A stretch of 64,000 nucleotides of DNA, taken from Vallitalea sp. GTDB taxonomy: Bacteria > Bacillota > Clostridia > Lachnospirales > Vallitaleaceae. Positions within the stretch are counted from its first letter, which is position 1; the number at the start of each line of letters is the position of its first letter. Location: positions 1 to 64,000 of the forward strand of contig JAOARM010000032.1 of the NCBI GenBank assembly GCA_025210515.1, written 5' to 3'. This document shows, in pieces, positions 1 through 8,778 of the stretch. Under the pieces are notes generated by a model, which saw nothing but the letters and a program-made list of their open reading frames with translations, had not been told where the DNA came from and made no database searches. The translations under genes were made by a program, and so were the position numbers.

Positions 1-596
1 CCCCCCGCACCGCCAGTCGCACCATGGGCCCCAGTACCGCCTGTAGCTCCATTAGCTCCAGTGGCACCAGTAGCACCAGTAGCTCCGGTAGCCCCTGTAG
101 CACCAGTGGCTCCAGTGGCACCAGTAGCGCCAGTAGCACCAGTGGCACCAGTAGCGCCGGTAGTTCCAGTAGCCCCTCTTCTTCCACGCTTACCTCTTTT
201 ACCTTGTGGACCAGTAGCTCCAGTTTCTCCTTTTGGACCTCTTGGTCCTCGAGGTCCCCTAGGACCTCTTTTTCCTCTAGGACCTCTAGGTCCTCTGCAA
301 CAGCAACAACATTTGCCATCGCAGCAACAACAATCAAAACATTCATCATCGCAACAATCACAATCACAACAATCACAACAGTCATAATACTCATCATCGT
401 CACAATCATAATCACAGCATTCATCATAACAGAAATCATCATCCATGGAATCCCATTGGCTATCCCAATTACATTTATCTTTAGGTTTGCGTTTTGGGTG
501 TTTCTTTCTATCACTATCATGTTCTTCTAGAAAGTCCCATTCATCAGTCCAATCAGGAAACCACTTGGAATCGTGATTTTTGTTAGATTTCTTCAT
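1..596 (-). CDS. Collagen-like surface/spore protein with Cys/Asp-rich lead-in, partial
   Basis: Read from ATG at 596 this frame is open for 198 codons and runs off the left edge, so the C-terminus is missing. Residues 1-53 are charged with several Trp. Residues 54-100 are nearly all Asp, Glu, Tyr and Cys, with about 20 Cys. From residue 102 a Gly-X-Y repeat begins, first Gly-Pro-Arg/Lys triplets and then a run of Gly-Ala-Thr triplets. Collagen-like Gly-X-Thr proteins of spore formers (BclA type) are usually exosporium or surface filaments O-glycosylated on Thr. The Cys/Asp block may cross-link or bind metal (inference). An AAAGGATG ribosome site lies 8 bases before the start. A nucleotide-sugar operon lies 1.7 kb away. 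Confidence 0.85.
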   Translation of the reverse strand, partial: MKKSNKNHDSKWFPDWTDEWDFLEEHDSDRKKHPKRKPKDKCNWDSQWDSMDDDFCYDECCDYDCDDDEYYDCCDCCDCDCCDDECFDCCCCDGKCCCCCRGPRGPRGKRGPRGPRGPRGPKGETGATGPQGKRGKRGRRGATGTTGATGATGATGATGATGATGATGATGATGATGATGANGATGGTGAHGATGGAG

Positions 597-713
597 GTTT
601 CTCACATCCTTTCATATTTGTGCTTAGTATAATATATGTAGTTCCTTAACGTATGGTGATGTTAATTAGACAAGCTGGTCATAAAGTAGAAAAAGAGGTA
701 TAACATCAAAGAA

Positions 714-741
714 GGATAAAAGAGATGTATCTCTTTTATCC
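714..741 (-). terminator. Hairpin terminator after the Gly/Cys-rich gene
   Basis: A perfect 12-bp inverted repeat (GGATAAAAGAGA and its complement) with a TGTA loop lies 30 bases after the stop of the 771-932 gene. On the minus strand it is followed by a T-rich stretch. Confidence 0.75.
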
Positions 742-770
742 CCATAAACATGTCCGATTTCAAAATATAA

Positions 771-932
771 TTAATAGTAACGACGACCAAAACCACAGCA
801 ACGGCCAAAACCGCAACATGGACCGCAACAATTACAGCATCCGCATCCACATCCGCATCCACCATAACCACCAAAACCTCTGCAACCATAACCATAGCCT
901 CTATAGCCATATCCATAACCATAACCAAACAT
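771..932 (-). CDS. Small Gly/Tyr/Cys-rich protein, likely spore coat or exosporium
   Basis: A 53-residue frame read from ATG at 932, with an AAAGGAG ribosome site 7 bases upstream. The first third is Gly-Tyr repeats, the middle is Gly-Cys and Cys-Cys pairs (10 Cys in all), and the end is Gly-Phe-Arg/Cys with a Tyr-Tyr tail. There is no signal peptide. Such low-complexity Gly/Tyr/Cys proteins are typical of insoluble, cross-linked coat layers, but I recognise no named family. The same-strand collagen-like gene next door is also Cys-rich, which suggests a shared structural layer (inference). Confidence 0.7.
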   Translation of the reverse strand: MFGYGYGYGYRGYGYGCRGFGGYGGCGCGCGCCNCCGPCCGFGRCCGFGRRYY

Positions 933-1032
933 AGTAACACTCCTTTCATATTATGTCCTAATTTATTTTATTCAGGTATTATAAAAAAGGTGACAAGCTT
1001 AGAAAGGTTTGGATATTAATAAGTTATATAAA

Positions 1033-1932
1033 TTATAATTTCCATTCGTCGTCGTCAATTATCTCAGATTCGCATTTCACAGTTCTATTAAAAGGTATAG
1101 CTTGCTTATACGGAGGTGGTGGTAATATAGCATGTTTATTTTCTGTAATATTGTAATCAATTTTGCTTAAATCACTGTCATACTGTTTTCTTAATTCAGA
1201 AACTATAATTTCGCCTATATTTCTACCTAGACTTAATCCTTGTTCATTATCTATAGGGAAATGAACACCGGCATATAATCTAGAAATGGCACATTCCTGT
1301 GCTAAATCTTTTAATCTCTCAGTTTCTGGAGCGAAAAAATAACTTAAAACAATCTCTGCACATCCAGCTACTGTTGCATGACCTGATGGATAAGTAGGGT
1401 GGAGAGGTGTGCATAAAATAGTAGCAAGGTTTTGGTCAAATTGATTAGGTCTTGCTATCTCCCATAGATATTTAAAATACCAAGCAACTACAAAAGCATC
1501 ATTAAGTGCACTTTGAGTTGCGGCTAATATTCTTGCGGCTTTTGGAGCAGAAATACCATAAGTATCAATAAGTCGATCAATAATAGGAGTCCATTGTTTC
1601 GTAGCAGGGCCTTCACCCCAATATTTTGCAATTTTTATTTGTTGTTTTGTAATATTTTCTAGCGTAGATTTAACTATATCAAGTTGTTCTCCTTCAAAGT
1701 CAATACTAAAATCTGGTTGTCGTATTTCAAACGGTATTATTTCTTCATTAGCATCAACAAAATATCCTTCATTATTTCTTTTTATATAATATGTTGGCCA
1801 TGAACCTGCACAAGGTTCTTCAGAAGTAGGAACTCTTTTTACACCTGCATAAGATAATTGTGACCATTTTCTTGGAATATTTTTTTTATCAAAACAGTAA
1901 TAAGGTTTTTTTGACTTACAATCTTTACTCAA
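1033..1932 (-). CDS. PAP2-fold / vanadium haloperoxidase-type phosphatase-like protein
   Basis: A 299-residue protein with the full acid phosphatase/vanadium haloperoxidase signature: K154-x6-R161-P162, P182-S183-G184-H185, and S217-R218-x5-H224-x3-D228. H185 and H224 are the expected catalytic or vanadate-binding His. No membrane segments or signal peptide are visible, unlike lipid phosphatases of the superfamily, so it resembles the soluble haloperoxidase-like branch. The start is TTG at 1932, with AAGGAG 7 bases upstream. The substrate is unknown: phosphatase and haloperoxidase activities share this site. It lies beside spore-surface-type genes and is on the same strand as them. Confidence 0.85.
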   Translation of the reverse strand: MSKDCKSKKPYYCFDKKNIPRKWSQLSYAGVKRVPTSEEPCAGSWPTYYIKRNNEGYFVDANEEIIPFEIRQPDFSIDFEGEQLDIVKSTLENITKQQIKIAKYWGEGPATKQWTPIIDRLIDTYGISAPKAARILAATQSALNDAFVVAWYFKYLWEIARPNQFDQNLATILCTPLHPTYPSGHATVAGCAEIVLSYFFAPETERLKDLAQECAISRLYAGVHFPIDNEQGLSLGRNIGEIIVSELRKQYDSDLSKIDYNITENKHAILPPPPYKQAIPFNRTVKCESEIIDDDEWKL

Positions 1933-2264
1933 AATATAACTCCTTTCTAGTAGACAACCTTAGTTTGTTTTTTACAATAGTTTATTCCTATGTTGTTAAC
2001 TTTGTGAATATATAGCTAGACTAGTTAATAATTATATTATGAATACTATTATTGAAATGGATGCTATTCATTCTACAAAGAGTATGAATGAAAGCATTTA
2101 TAATAATATATTGATTCTAGAAATAATGAGTAGCTATTATTTGTAACAATATTGAATCAATATTAATAAAATAAAATAAGACAACTATTAAATATTTACT
2201 TATGGTTGTATAATTAATGATGTAATTATATTGGTTAATGATAAATGACAAAAGAGGTGTATAC
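1933..2264. other. Divergent intergenic region with imperfect hairpin
   Basis: A gene-free stretch of 332 bases between the divergent phosphatase-like gene and rfbA. It must hold both promoters, but I cannot fix either with confidence. An imperfect inverted repeat (2061-2073 with 2086-2097, arms ATGCTATTCATTC and GAATGAAAGCAT) could form a hairpin. No small open frame with a ribosome site was found. Confidence 0.4.
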
Positions 2265-3137
2265 ATGAAAGGAATAATTATGGCTGGAGGGTTAGGAACT
2301 AGGTTATATCCTTTAACAAAAGCTATTTCAAAACATTTAATACCTATATATGATAAACCTATGATATATTATCCTCTATCCATTCTTATGAAATTAGATA
2401 TTACAGATATATTGATAATATGTACTGAAAAAGATATAGAATCATATAAAGAATTGTTAGGTGATGGTTCACATATTGGGATTTCAATATCATATATGGT
2501 TCAACAAAAACCAAAGGGCATAGCACATGCATTTATTATAGGTGAAGATTTTATAGGTAAAGATTCTGTTGCATTAATACTAGGAGATAATATATTTTAT
2601 GGAAATAACTTATTGAATGTATTACAAAGTAGTGATAATGATAGAATAGAAGGTGCAACAATATTTGCTTATGAAGTTAAAGACCCTATGAAATATGGAA
2701 TAGTAGAGTTTGATGACAATAACAAAGTATTATCCATAGAAGAAAAGCCAAATTTTCCAAAATCTAAATATGCTGTAGTAGGATTATATTTTTACGATAA
2801 TAAAGTTGTAGATATAGCAAAAAAACTTAAACCATCAAGTAGATTAGAACTAGAAATAACAGATATTAATAATATATATAGAAAAGATAATAAACTAGAA
2901 GTTAAATTACTACAACCTACAATTAAATGGTTTGATACTGGAACTTATAAGAATCTGCTAGATGCATCAACTTTTGTTGAACATACTCAAAATGAACATA
3001 GCAGATATATTGGGTGTATAGAAGAAATAGCATATGAAAAAGGATATATTTCTCATGAACAGTTGATTAAAATAGCTAATTCAATGAGAAATACTGAGTA
3101 TAGTAAATATTTAGAGAGTATTGTGAGGGAAAAATGA
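2265..3137 (+). CDS. rfbA: Glucose-1-phosphate thymidylyltransferase
   Basis: Makes dTDP-glucose from dTTP and glucose-1-phosphate, the first step of dTDP-6-deoxyhexose synthesis. The protein is 290 residues, the usual length. It opens with the nucleotidyltransferase motif GGLGTRLYPLT, and has the conserved LGDNIFYG and a late WFDTGT. The start is ATG at 2265, because AAGAGGTG at 2252-2259 serves it; the in-frame ATG at 2238 would add nine residues without a ribosome site. It is the first gene of a five-gene operon with rfbC immediately after its stop. Confidence 0.93.
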   Translation: MKGIIMAGGLGTRLYPLTKAISKHLIPIYDKPMIYYPLSILMKLDITDILIICTEKDIESYKELLGDGSHIGISISYMVQQKPKGIAHAFIIGEDFIGKDSVALILGDNIFYGNNLLNVLQSSDNDRIEGATIFAYEVKDPMKYGIVEFDDNNKVLSIEEKPNFPKSKYAVVGLYFYDNKVVDIAKKLKPSSRLELEITDINNIYRKDNKLEVKLLQPTIKWFDTGTYKNLLDASTFVEHTQNEHSRYIGCIEEIAYEKGYISHEQLIKIANSMRNTEYSKYLESIVREK

Positions 3138-3686
3138 TTGTGTAAATTTAACTTTATAGAAACTTATATTAAAGATTTATATGTTGTAGAGCCAAAATTA
3201 AATATGGATAAACGTGGTTATTTTATGGAAAGTTATAACGAAAAGGAATTCTTTGATGCAGGATTAAATATGAAGTTTATTCAAGATAACGAATCTTTTT
3301 CTAAAAAAGGTGTTCTTCGTGGATTACATTTTCAAAGACACCATTCACAAGGTAAATTAGTGAGAGTAACACAAGGTGAAGTATTTGACGTTGCAGTAGA
3401 TATTAGAAAAAAATCTCCTACTTATGGTAGATATTATAGTATTATATTATCGGCAAAAAATAAAAATCAATTATATATACCTAGAGAATTTGCACATGGA
3501 TTTCTAGTGTTATCTGAATATGCAACATTCGTCTACAAATCCACAGATTATTATTATAAAGAGTATGAAAGTGGAATTATATATAATGATATAGATTTAT
3601 CAATTAATTGGCCTATAGAAAAAATAGATATTATACTATCAGAAAAAGATAAGAAATGGAAAAGTCTTAAAAATATAGATAGTTAG
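3138..3686 (+). CDS. rfbC: dTDP-4-dehydrorhamnose 3,5-epimerase
   Basis: Epimerises dTDP-4-keto-6-deoxyglucose at C3 and C5 to the L-sugar. It has 182 residues and the cupin-type RmlC motifs: RGLHFQ carrying the catalytic His, GKLVRVTQG with the Lys, YIPREFAHGF, and the Tyr-rich YKSTDYYY. It begins with TTG directly after the rfbA TGA. The GAGGG inside the rfbA end is the ribosome site, so translation is probably coupled. A second, more distant RmlC-type gene lies at 43808-44350. Confidence 0.92.
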   Translation: MCKFNFIETYIKDLYVVEPKLNMDKRGYFMESYNEKEFFDAGLNMKFIQDNESFSKKGVLRGLHFQRHHSQGKLVRVTQGEVFDVAVDIRKKSPTYGRYYSIILSAKNKNQLYIPREFAHGFLVLSEYATFVYKSTDYYYKEYESGIIYNDIDLSINWPIEKIDIILSEKDKKWKSLKNIDS

Positions 3687-3698
3687 AGAGGTTTACTT

Positions 3699-4667
3699 AT
3701 GAAAAAAATATTAGTAACAGGTGGAGCAGGATTTATTGGTAGTAACTTTATTAGATATTTTATGAATAAATATAATAATTATAAAATTATTAATTTGGAC
3801 GCATTAACTTATGCAGGAAATTTGAATAACTTATATGATATAAAAAACAATAGTAATTATACATTTGTTAAAGGAAATATATTAGACAAACAGTCAGTTG
3901 AATCAATAGCAAAAGAAGGTGTTGATTATATAGTTAATTTTGCTGCACAGACACATGTAGATAGAAGTATTAAGAAATCAGGAGATTTTGTGGAAACAAA
4001 CATACTTGGAACTTCTATATTATTAGACGTGGCAAAAGAATATAACATAAAAAAATATATTCAAATATCTACTGATGAAGTATATGGGTCTTTAGGGAAA
4101 ACGGGATATTTTACAGAAGAAACATCATTAAAACCTAATAATCCTTATTCAGCAAGTAAAGCTTCAGCAGATTTGTTAGTAATGTCTTATTATAAAACAT
4201 ATAATTTGCCAATAAATATTACTAGATGTTCTAATAATTATGGTCCTTATCAATTTCCAGAAAAACTAATTCCTTTGATGATATATAATGCATATAACAA
4301 TATAAAACTACCAGTATATGGAGATGGGCTTAATATTAGAGATTGGATACATGTAGAGGATCATTGTAGAGCAATTGATTTAGTTATTCATAAAGGTATA
4401 ATAGGTGAAGTTTATAATATAGGTGGAAATAACGAGAAAACTAATATAGATATAGTGAATAAGATTTTAAACAGATTAGGTAAAGATAAAAGTTTAATTA
4501 ATTTTGTAGAAGATAGATTAGGACATGATTATCGTTATGCAATTGATTCTACAAAAATCAGAGAAGAATTAAGTTTTGAACCAAAGATTAGATTTGAGAA
4601 AGGAATTAATGATACTATTGATTGGTATTTGAGAAATCAAAAATGGTTAAATAACATATTAAAGTAA
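3699..4667 (+). CDS. rfbB: dTDP-glucose 4,6-dehydratase
   Basis: An extended short-chain dehydrogenase of 322 residues that converts dTDP-glucose to dTDP-4-keto-6-deoxyglucose. The N-terminal TGGAGFIGSNF is the NAD-binding Rossmann motif. STDEVYG carries the active-site Asp-Glu of the dehydratase, and PYSASKASAD is the YxxxK motif. Its ribosome site is GAGAGG before ATG 3699. With rfbA and rfbC it gives dTDP-4-keto-L-rhamnose. No rfbD reductase follows; an aminotransferase takes its place. Confidence 0.93.
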   Translation: MKKILVTGGAGFIGSNFIRYFMNKYNNYKIINLDALTYAGNLNNLYDIKNNSNYTFVKGNILDKQSVESIAKEGVDYIVNFAAQTHVDRSIKKSGDFVETNILGTSILLDVAKEYNIKKYIQISTDEVYGSLGKTGYFTEETSLKPNNPYSASKASADLLVMSYYKTYNLPINITRCSNNYGPYQFPEKLIPLMIYNAYNNIKLPVYGDGLNIRDWIHVEDHCRAIDLVIHKGIIGEVYNIGGNNEKTNIDIVNKILNRLGKDKSLINFVEDRLGHDYRYAIDSTKIREELSFEPKIRFEKGINDTIDWYLRNQKWLNNILK

Positions 4668-4695
4668 TTATGTTTATATTAATGAGGTGACTAAT

Positions 4696-5829
4696 ATGTC
4701 AATCAATTTATTTATGCCAACTTATAGAGTTGAAGAATGTATATATGAAATAAAAGAGTGTCTTGAAAAAGGTTTAATAGTAAATAAAACAATTGAATTT
4801 GAGGAAAAATGGAAAAAGTATACAGGGTTATCTAATGCACATTTTCTAAATTCTGCAACTGCTGGTCTACATTTAGCTATTAAAATATTTAAAGATGAAT
4901 TAGGATGGAAAGATGGAGATGAAATTATATCTTCTCCATTAACATTTGTATCTTCTAATCATGCAATTACATATGAAAATCTAAAAGTTGTTTTTGCAGA
5001 TGTAGATAAGTATCTATGTTTAGATCCAGAAAAAGTCAGAGAGAAGATAACAGATAAAACAAGAGCTGTTTTATATGCAGGTATAGGTGGTAATACAGGA
5101 AGATATAAAGATATCGTTAAGTTATGTAAAAAATATAATTTGAAATTAATAGTTAATGGATCACATATGAGTGGAACTAGATTAGATGGGGAAATAGTTG
5201 GGAAAAATGCAGATGTTATAGTATACTCATTTCAATCTGTTAAAAATCTACCTACAGCTGATTCAGGAATGATATGTTTTAGAAAGAAAAAATATGATGA
5301 TGTAGTTAGAAAGCTTTCATGTCTAGGTATTAATAATAAAGAGTATTATATGAATTGTTATGAAAAAGAAAGTTATAAATGGAAATATGATGTAGAAAAA
5401 ATAGGGTATAAATATAATGGGAATCCAATTATGGCAAGCATTGGTCTTGTACAATTAAAATATTTAGATCAAGATAATGCTTATAGAAGACAAATTGCAT
5501 TATGGTATGATGAAGCTTTTAAGTATTATAAAAATTTTATTAAGCCGATACCGGTCATTGAAGATTGTGAATCATCAAGGCATCTATATATTATTGAAGT
5601 TAATAATAGAGATGAATTAATTAAATCATTAAGTTTATGTGAAATATATGCAGGTATTCATTATATAGATAATACTGAATATGAAATGTATAAGTACGGC
5701 AAAGGCTTATGTCCTAATGCACATAGATTGAGTACTAGAATATTATCCCTTCCTCTACATCTAAGATTAACTAAAGATGATGTTAGAGAGATTGCAAGTA
5801 AAGTTATTAAGTTTGCTAGTTGTATTTAG
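4696..5829 (+). CDS. DegT/DnrJ/EryC1-family sugar aminotransferase, atypical
   Basis: A 377-residue PLP-dependent fold type I protein of the nucleotide-sugar aminotransferase family. Lys183 in SFQSVKNLPTADSG sits where the PLP Schiff-base Lys is expected. The place normally held by the Asp that contacts the PLP ring nitrogen (the EDAAHA motif) reads VNGSHMSG, with Asn154. It may be a true but altered transaminase, or a dehydratase-like or inactive relative. ATG 4696 is chosen because GAGGTGA at 4685-4690 precedes it; the upstream GTG lies inside that site. Expected substrate from context: a dTDP-4-keto-6-deoxyhexose (inference). Confidence 0.82.
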   Translation: MSINLFMPTYRVEECIYEIKECLEKGLIVNKTIEFEEKWKKYTGLSNAHFLNSATAGLHLAIKIFKDELGWKDGDEIISSPLTFVSSNHAITYENLKVVFADVDKYLCLDPEKVREKITDKTRAVLYAGIGGNTGRYKDIVKLCKKYNLKLIVNGSHMSGTRLDGEIVGKNADVIVYSFQSVKNLPTADSGMICFRKKKYDDVVRKLSCLGINNKEYYMNCYEKESYKWKYDVEKIGYKYNGNPIMASIGLVQLKYLDQDNAYRRQIALWYDEAFKYYKNFIKPIPVIEDCESSRHLYIIEVNNRDELIKSLSLCEIYAGIHYIDNTEYEMYKYGKGLCPNAHRLSTRILSLPLHLRLTKDDVREIASKVIKFASCI

Positions 5830-5868
5830 CAATTAGAAAATGATAAGTATCATATGGGGGAATGTATA

Positions 5869-6900
5869 TTGATAAATACTAAGTTAATAGGTGTTCATGG
5901 CAAAGTACTTGTTACAGGATGTGCAGGTTTTATTGGTTTTCATTTAGCAAGAAGATTATTAGATGAAGGGTTAACTATTATAGGTCTGGATAATATTAAT
6001 AATTATTATGACATAAACTTAAAAAATTCAAGATTAGAAATTTTGAAGAAAAAATCTAATTTTAAATTTTACAGAGTATCACTAGAAAATAATGAGGAAC
6101 TTGATAAAGTATTTAAAGATAATAATATAAAATACGTTATAAATCTTGCGGCACAAGCTGGGGTAAGATACAGTCTGATTAATCCAAAGGCATATATTGA
6201 TTCTAATATTGTTGGTTTTTTGAATGTATTAGAAGCGTGTAAGAATCATAATATAAAACACCTTATATATGCATCATCTAGCTCTGTATATGGTGGGAAT
6301 ACAAAAATTCCTTTTTCTACTAGCCATAATGTAGATCATCCAGTAAGTTTATATGCAGCAACTAAGAAATCTAATGAACTAATGGCTCACACATATAGCC
6401 ATCTATATAATCTACCAACTACTGGATTAAGATTTTTTACTGTATATGGTCCTTTTGGAAGACCAGATATGGCATATTTTCTATTTACAGATGCTATACT
6501 TAATAAAAAACCTATAAAAGTATTTAATTATGGTAAAATGGTAAGAGATTTTACATATATTGATGATATTATAGAAGGTATTATAAGGTTAATTCCTTCC
6601 ATACCTTGTAAAGTAGATGATGAGGTAAGGATAGATTGTAGTAATAGCTTAGCACCATATAAAATATATAATATTGGTAATAATAAGCCTGTTGAATTAG
6701 GAGAGTTTATATGTATTTTAGAAAAGAAGTTAGGTAAAAAAGCTATTAAAGAATATGTTAAAATGCAACAAGGAGATGTCTATAAAACCTATGCAGATAT
6801 AACTGATTTAGAAAAAGATATAGCATTTAGACCAAATACACATATTGAAGATGGTATAGATAAGTTTGTAAGATGGTATAGAGATTATTATAATAAATAA
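5869..6900 (+). CDS. UDP-glucuronate 4-epimerase-like NAD-dependent epimerase
   Basis: An extended short-chain dehydrogenase (343 residues) with the Rossmann motif TGCAGFIGFH near the start, the NAAQAGVRYS-type segment (here NLAAQAGVRYS), the SSSSVYG Ser motif and YAATKKSNEL carrying the YxxxK. RFFTVYGPFGRPDMA is typical of bacterial UDP-glucuronate 4-epimerases (CapI/GAE type), which make UDP-galacturonate. TTG 5869 is preferred because GGGGG sits 8 bases upstream; ATG 5854, five codons earlier, has no ribosome site. It is the last gene of the surface-sugar operon. Confidence 0.85.
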   Translation: MINTKLIGVHGKVLVTGCAGFIGFHLARRLLDEGLTIIGLDNINNYYDINLKNSRLEILKKKSNFKFYRVSLENNEELDKVFKDNNIKYVINLAAQAGVRYSLINPKAYIDSNIVGFLNVLEACKNHNIKHLIYASSSSVYGGNTKIPFSTSHNVDHPVSLYAATKKSNELMAHTYSHLYNLPTTGLRFFTVYGPFGRPDMAYFLFTDAILNKKPIKVFNYGKMVRDFTYIDDIIEGIIRLIPSIPCKVDDEVRIDCSNSLAPYKIYNIGNNKPVELGEFICILEKKLGKKAIKEYVKMQQGDVYKTYADITDLEKDIAFRPNTHIEDGIDKFVRWYRDYYNK

Positions 6901-6921
6901 TATGCTAAAATTAATAGATAT

Positions 6922-6967
6922 ATAGACTATGTTCACTTAGAATAGTGAATCGTAGTCTATTTTATTT
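6922..6967 (+). terminator. Terminator of the rfb-like operon
   Basis: A long hairpin (ATAGACTATG-TTCACT pairing with AGTGAATCGTAGTCTAT, one bulge) is followed by TTTATTTGTTTT, 21 bases after the epimerase stop. Confidence 0.8.
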
Positions 6968-7169
6968 GTTTTAATTTGATTATTAGCTAAGATTATTCAA
7001 CATAATTGATTTGATATATATAACATTATTACTTTATAATTTAATATATGGTTATAAAATATAAAATGTATTATTTAGTCGCCCATATAAGCGTCAATTG
7101 TAAAAGTAATATTAAAAACGATATGGTATAAATTATCAACTAAATTTTATTGAAAAAATAAAGTTTTAC

Positions 7170-7199
7170 TTGACATAAAATAGAATTTAGTCCATTATG
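7170..7199 (+). promoter_or_regulatory. Candidate sigma-A promoter for the first MFS gene
   Basis: TTGACA at 7170-7175 is followed 18 bases later by ATTATG, a weak -10 box. The rest of the 353-base gap between 6901 and 7253 holds only the terminator above; no leader peptide or hairpin like that of the second MFS gene is visible. Confidence 0.4.
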
Positions 7200-7253
7200 T
7201 AATGATATATATTTTTACAAAATGACCAAAATAATGCGGAAGGGGAGTTAATT

Positions 7254-8504
7254 ATGAGAATGCTTAGTTCGTTTAACCAATATAGAGGGTTGCCGAAAGA
7301 GATATATATTATAACTATTCAAAGGTTTGTTAACTCACTTGGAGGGTTTGTTTATCCATTTTTAACTATGTTTTTAAGTAAAAGGTTGGGTTTCGAGACA
7401 GATACTATTGGATTATTTATGCTAGCTGCATCTGTGGCAGGTATTCCAGGATCTATTATTTCTGGACATCTTGTTGATCGTATGAATAGAAAAACAATTT
7501 TACTTACTTCAAGAACTATATCAGCAATTATTTTTATTATATGTGGTTTTCTTGGTAATACAATATGGGTTCCATATTTACTTATTGTATCAAGTTTTAT
7601 AGGAAGTTTTTCTGGACCAGCTAGTGGTGCCATGATTGCAGATTTGACTAATCCTGATAATAGAAAGCAAAGTTATTCTTTATTATATCTAGGAATGAAT
7701 CTTGGACTTGCATTTGGATTTAGTCTTGCTGGATACTTGTTTGAAAATTATACAAGATGGTTATTTTGGGGAGATGGAATTACATCTTTACTTAGCTTAT
7801 TATTAGTTGTGTTTTTTATTAGAGATACTAGACCTACAGAAATACAAATAAAGAAAATTAATGAGTCAGAAGATAGAGTAGGAGAAAAAGAAGAACAAGG
7901 AAATGTTCTTGATGCAATGTTTAACAGACCATTTCTTATGGGATTTGTAATTATTAGTTCTATTATTGGATTTGTTTATTATCAACATGGTTTTATAATG
8001 CAATTGCAACTTGAAAATCTTTTTCCAAATAAAGGAGCTACATATTTTGGTAATATAATGCTTGTTAATACAATAATTGTAATAGTGTTTACACCAATAA
8101 TTATGTATTATACAAGAAAGTACAAGCCAATTGTAAATGTTGCAATGGCAACTATTACATATATTATAGGTTTTGGAATGTTAGGCTTTAGCAAAGAATT
8201 ATGGTTGTTTTATGTAGCTGTAGTTATATGGACAACAGGAGAAATTATTGCTTCTGTTAATACAGGAGTATATATTTCTAATCATTCACCAGTAAATCAG
8301 AGAGGTAGATTTAATTCTATAATTGGAATGATTCAATTCTCTGGACGTGCTACAGCTCCTTGGATAATGGGAATATATCTAGTGTCCCATAGTAATGAGC
8401 AAGGATGGATTTTAACTGCTTTTGTAGGTATAATAGCTCTTGTATTGTTAGTTATGTTATACTTGGGTGAAGAACATCATAAAAATAAAATTAATAACAA
8501 TTAA
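7254..8504 (+). CDS. MFS transporter (drug-efflux type)
   Basis: A 416-residue, 12-segment major facilitator. The loop between helices 2 and 3 reads GHLVDRMNRKTIL, the MFS signature. A charged linker around residues 195-220 separates two six-helix halves. The protein resembles the DHA1 multidrug efflux group, but the substrate cannot be read from sequence. A paralogue of nearly equal length (417 residues) is at 37037-38290. The start has the ribosome site AAGGGGAG. Confidence 0.87.
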   Translation: MRMLSSFNQYRGLPKEIYIITIQRFVNSLGGFVYPFLTMFLSKRLGFETDTIGLFMLAASVAGIPGSIISGHLVDRMNRKTILLTSRTISAIIFIICGFLGNTIWVPYLLIVSSFIGSFSGPASGAMIADLTNPDNRKQSYSLLYLGMNLGLAFGFSLAGYLFENYTRWLFWGDGITSLLSLLLVVFFIRDTRPTEIQIKKINESEDRVGEKEEQGNVLDAMFNRPFLMGFVIISSIIGFVYYQHGFIMQLQLENLFPNKGATYFGNIMLVNTIIVIVFTPIIMYYTRKYKPIVNVAMATITYIIGFGMLGFSKELWLFYVAVVIWTTGEIIASVNTGVYISNHSPVNQRGRFNSIIGMIQFSGRATAPWIMGIYLVSHSNEQGWILTAFVGIIALVLLVMLYLGEEHHKNKINNN

Positions 8505-8507
8505 CCT

Positions 8508-8536
8508 AGAGAGAATAATCATTCTCTCTTTTTTTT
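8508..8536 (+). terminator. Terminator after first MFS gene
   Basis: A 9-bp perfect stem (AGAGAGAAT / ATTCTCTCT) with an AATC loop and a run of eight T follows the MFS stop directly. Confidence 0.92.
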
Positions 8537-8778
8537 ATGTTATAATAAGATAAAAGCATCTAATCATATAGTAAATATTTTTATAACATTCAGTAGATGC
8601 TATTATTATTTTATATATAAATATAATATGTTTTTTGATATAATATTAGTTATAATTTAATTATATAATAGGGTATAATATAGTAGATTACTATATTAGT
8701 GATATTTAATATATAATTAATGAAACAATCATATTATAATTGTAGATAATTAATATTATTAGGATAAGAGGTAATGTT

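Noticed and set aside
24..530. Ser/Thr-rich and Pro/Val/Ala-rich plus-strand open frames at the left edge
   Set aside because: They are antisense to the collagen-like repeat; the 9-base periodicity leaves all frames open. The minus strand has the ribosome site and meaningful composition.
662..949. Minus-strand frame of Val/Met/Ala repeats (95 residues)
   Set aside because: A shifted reading of the Gly/Tyr/Cys gene at 771-932, which alone has a ribosome site and starts at the right place.
7254..8504. A leader-peptide attenuator for the first MFS gene like that of its paralogue
   Set aside because: No small frame with ribosome site or hairpin pair was found in 6968-7253.
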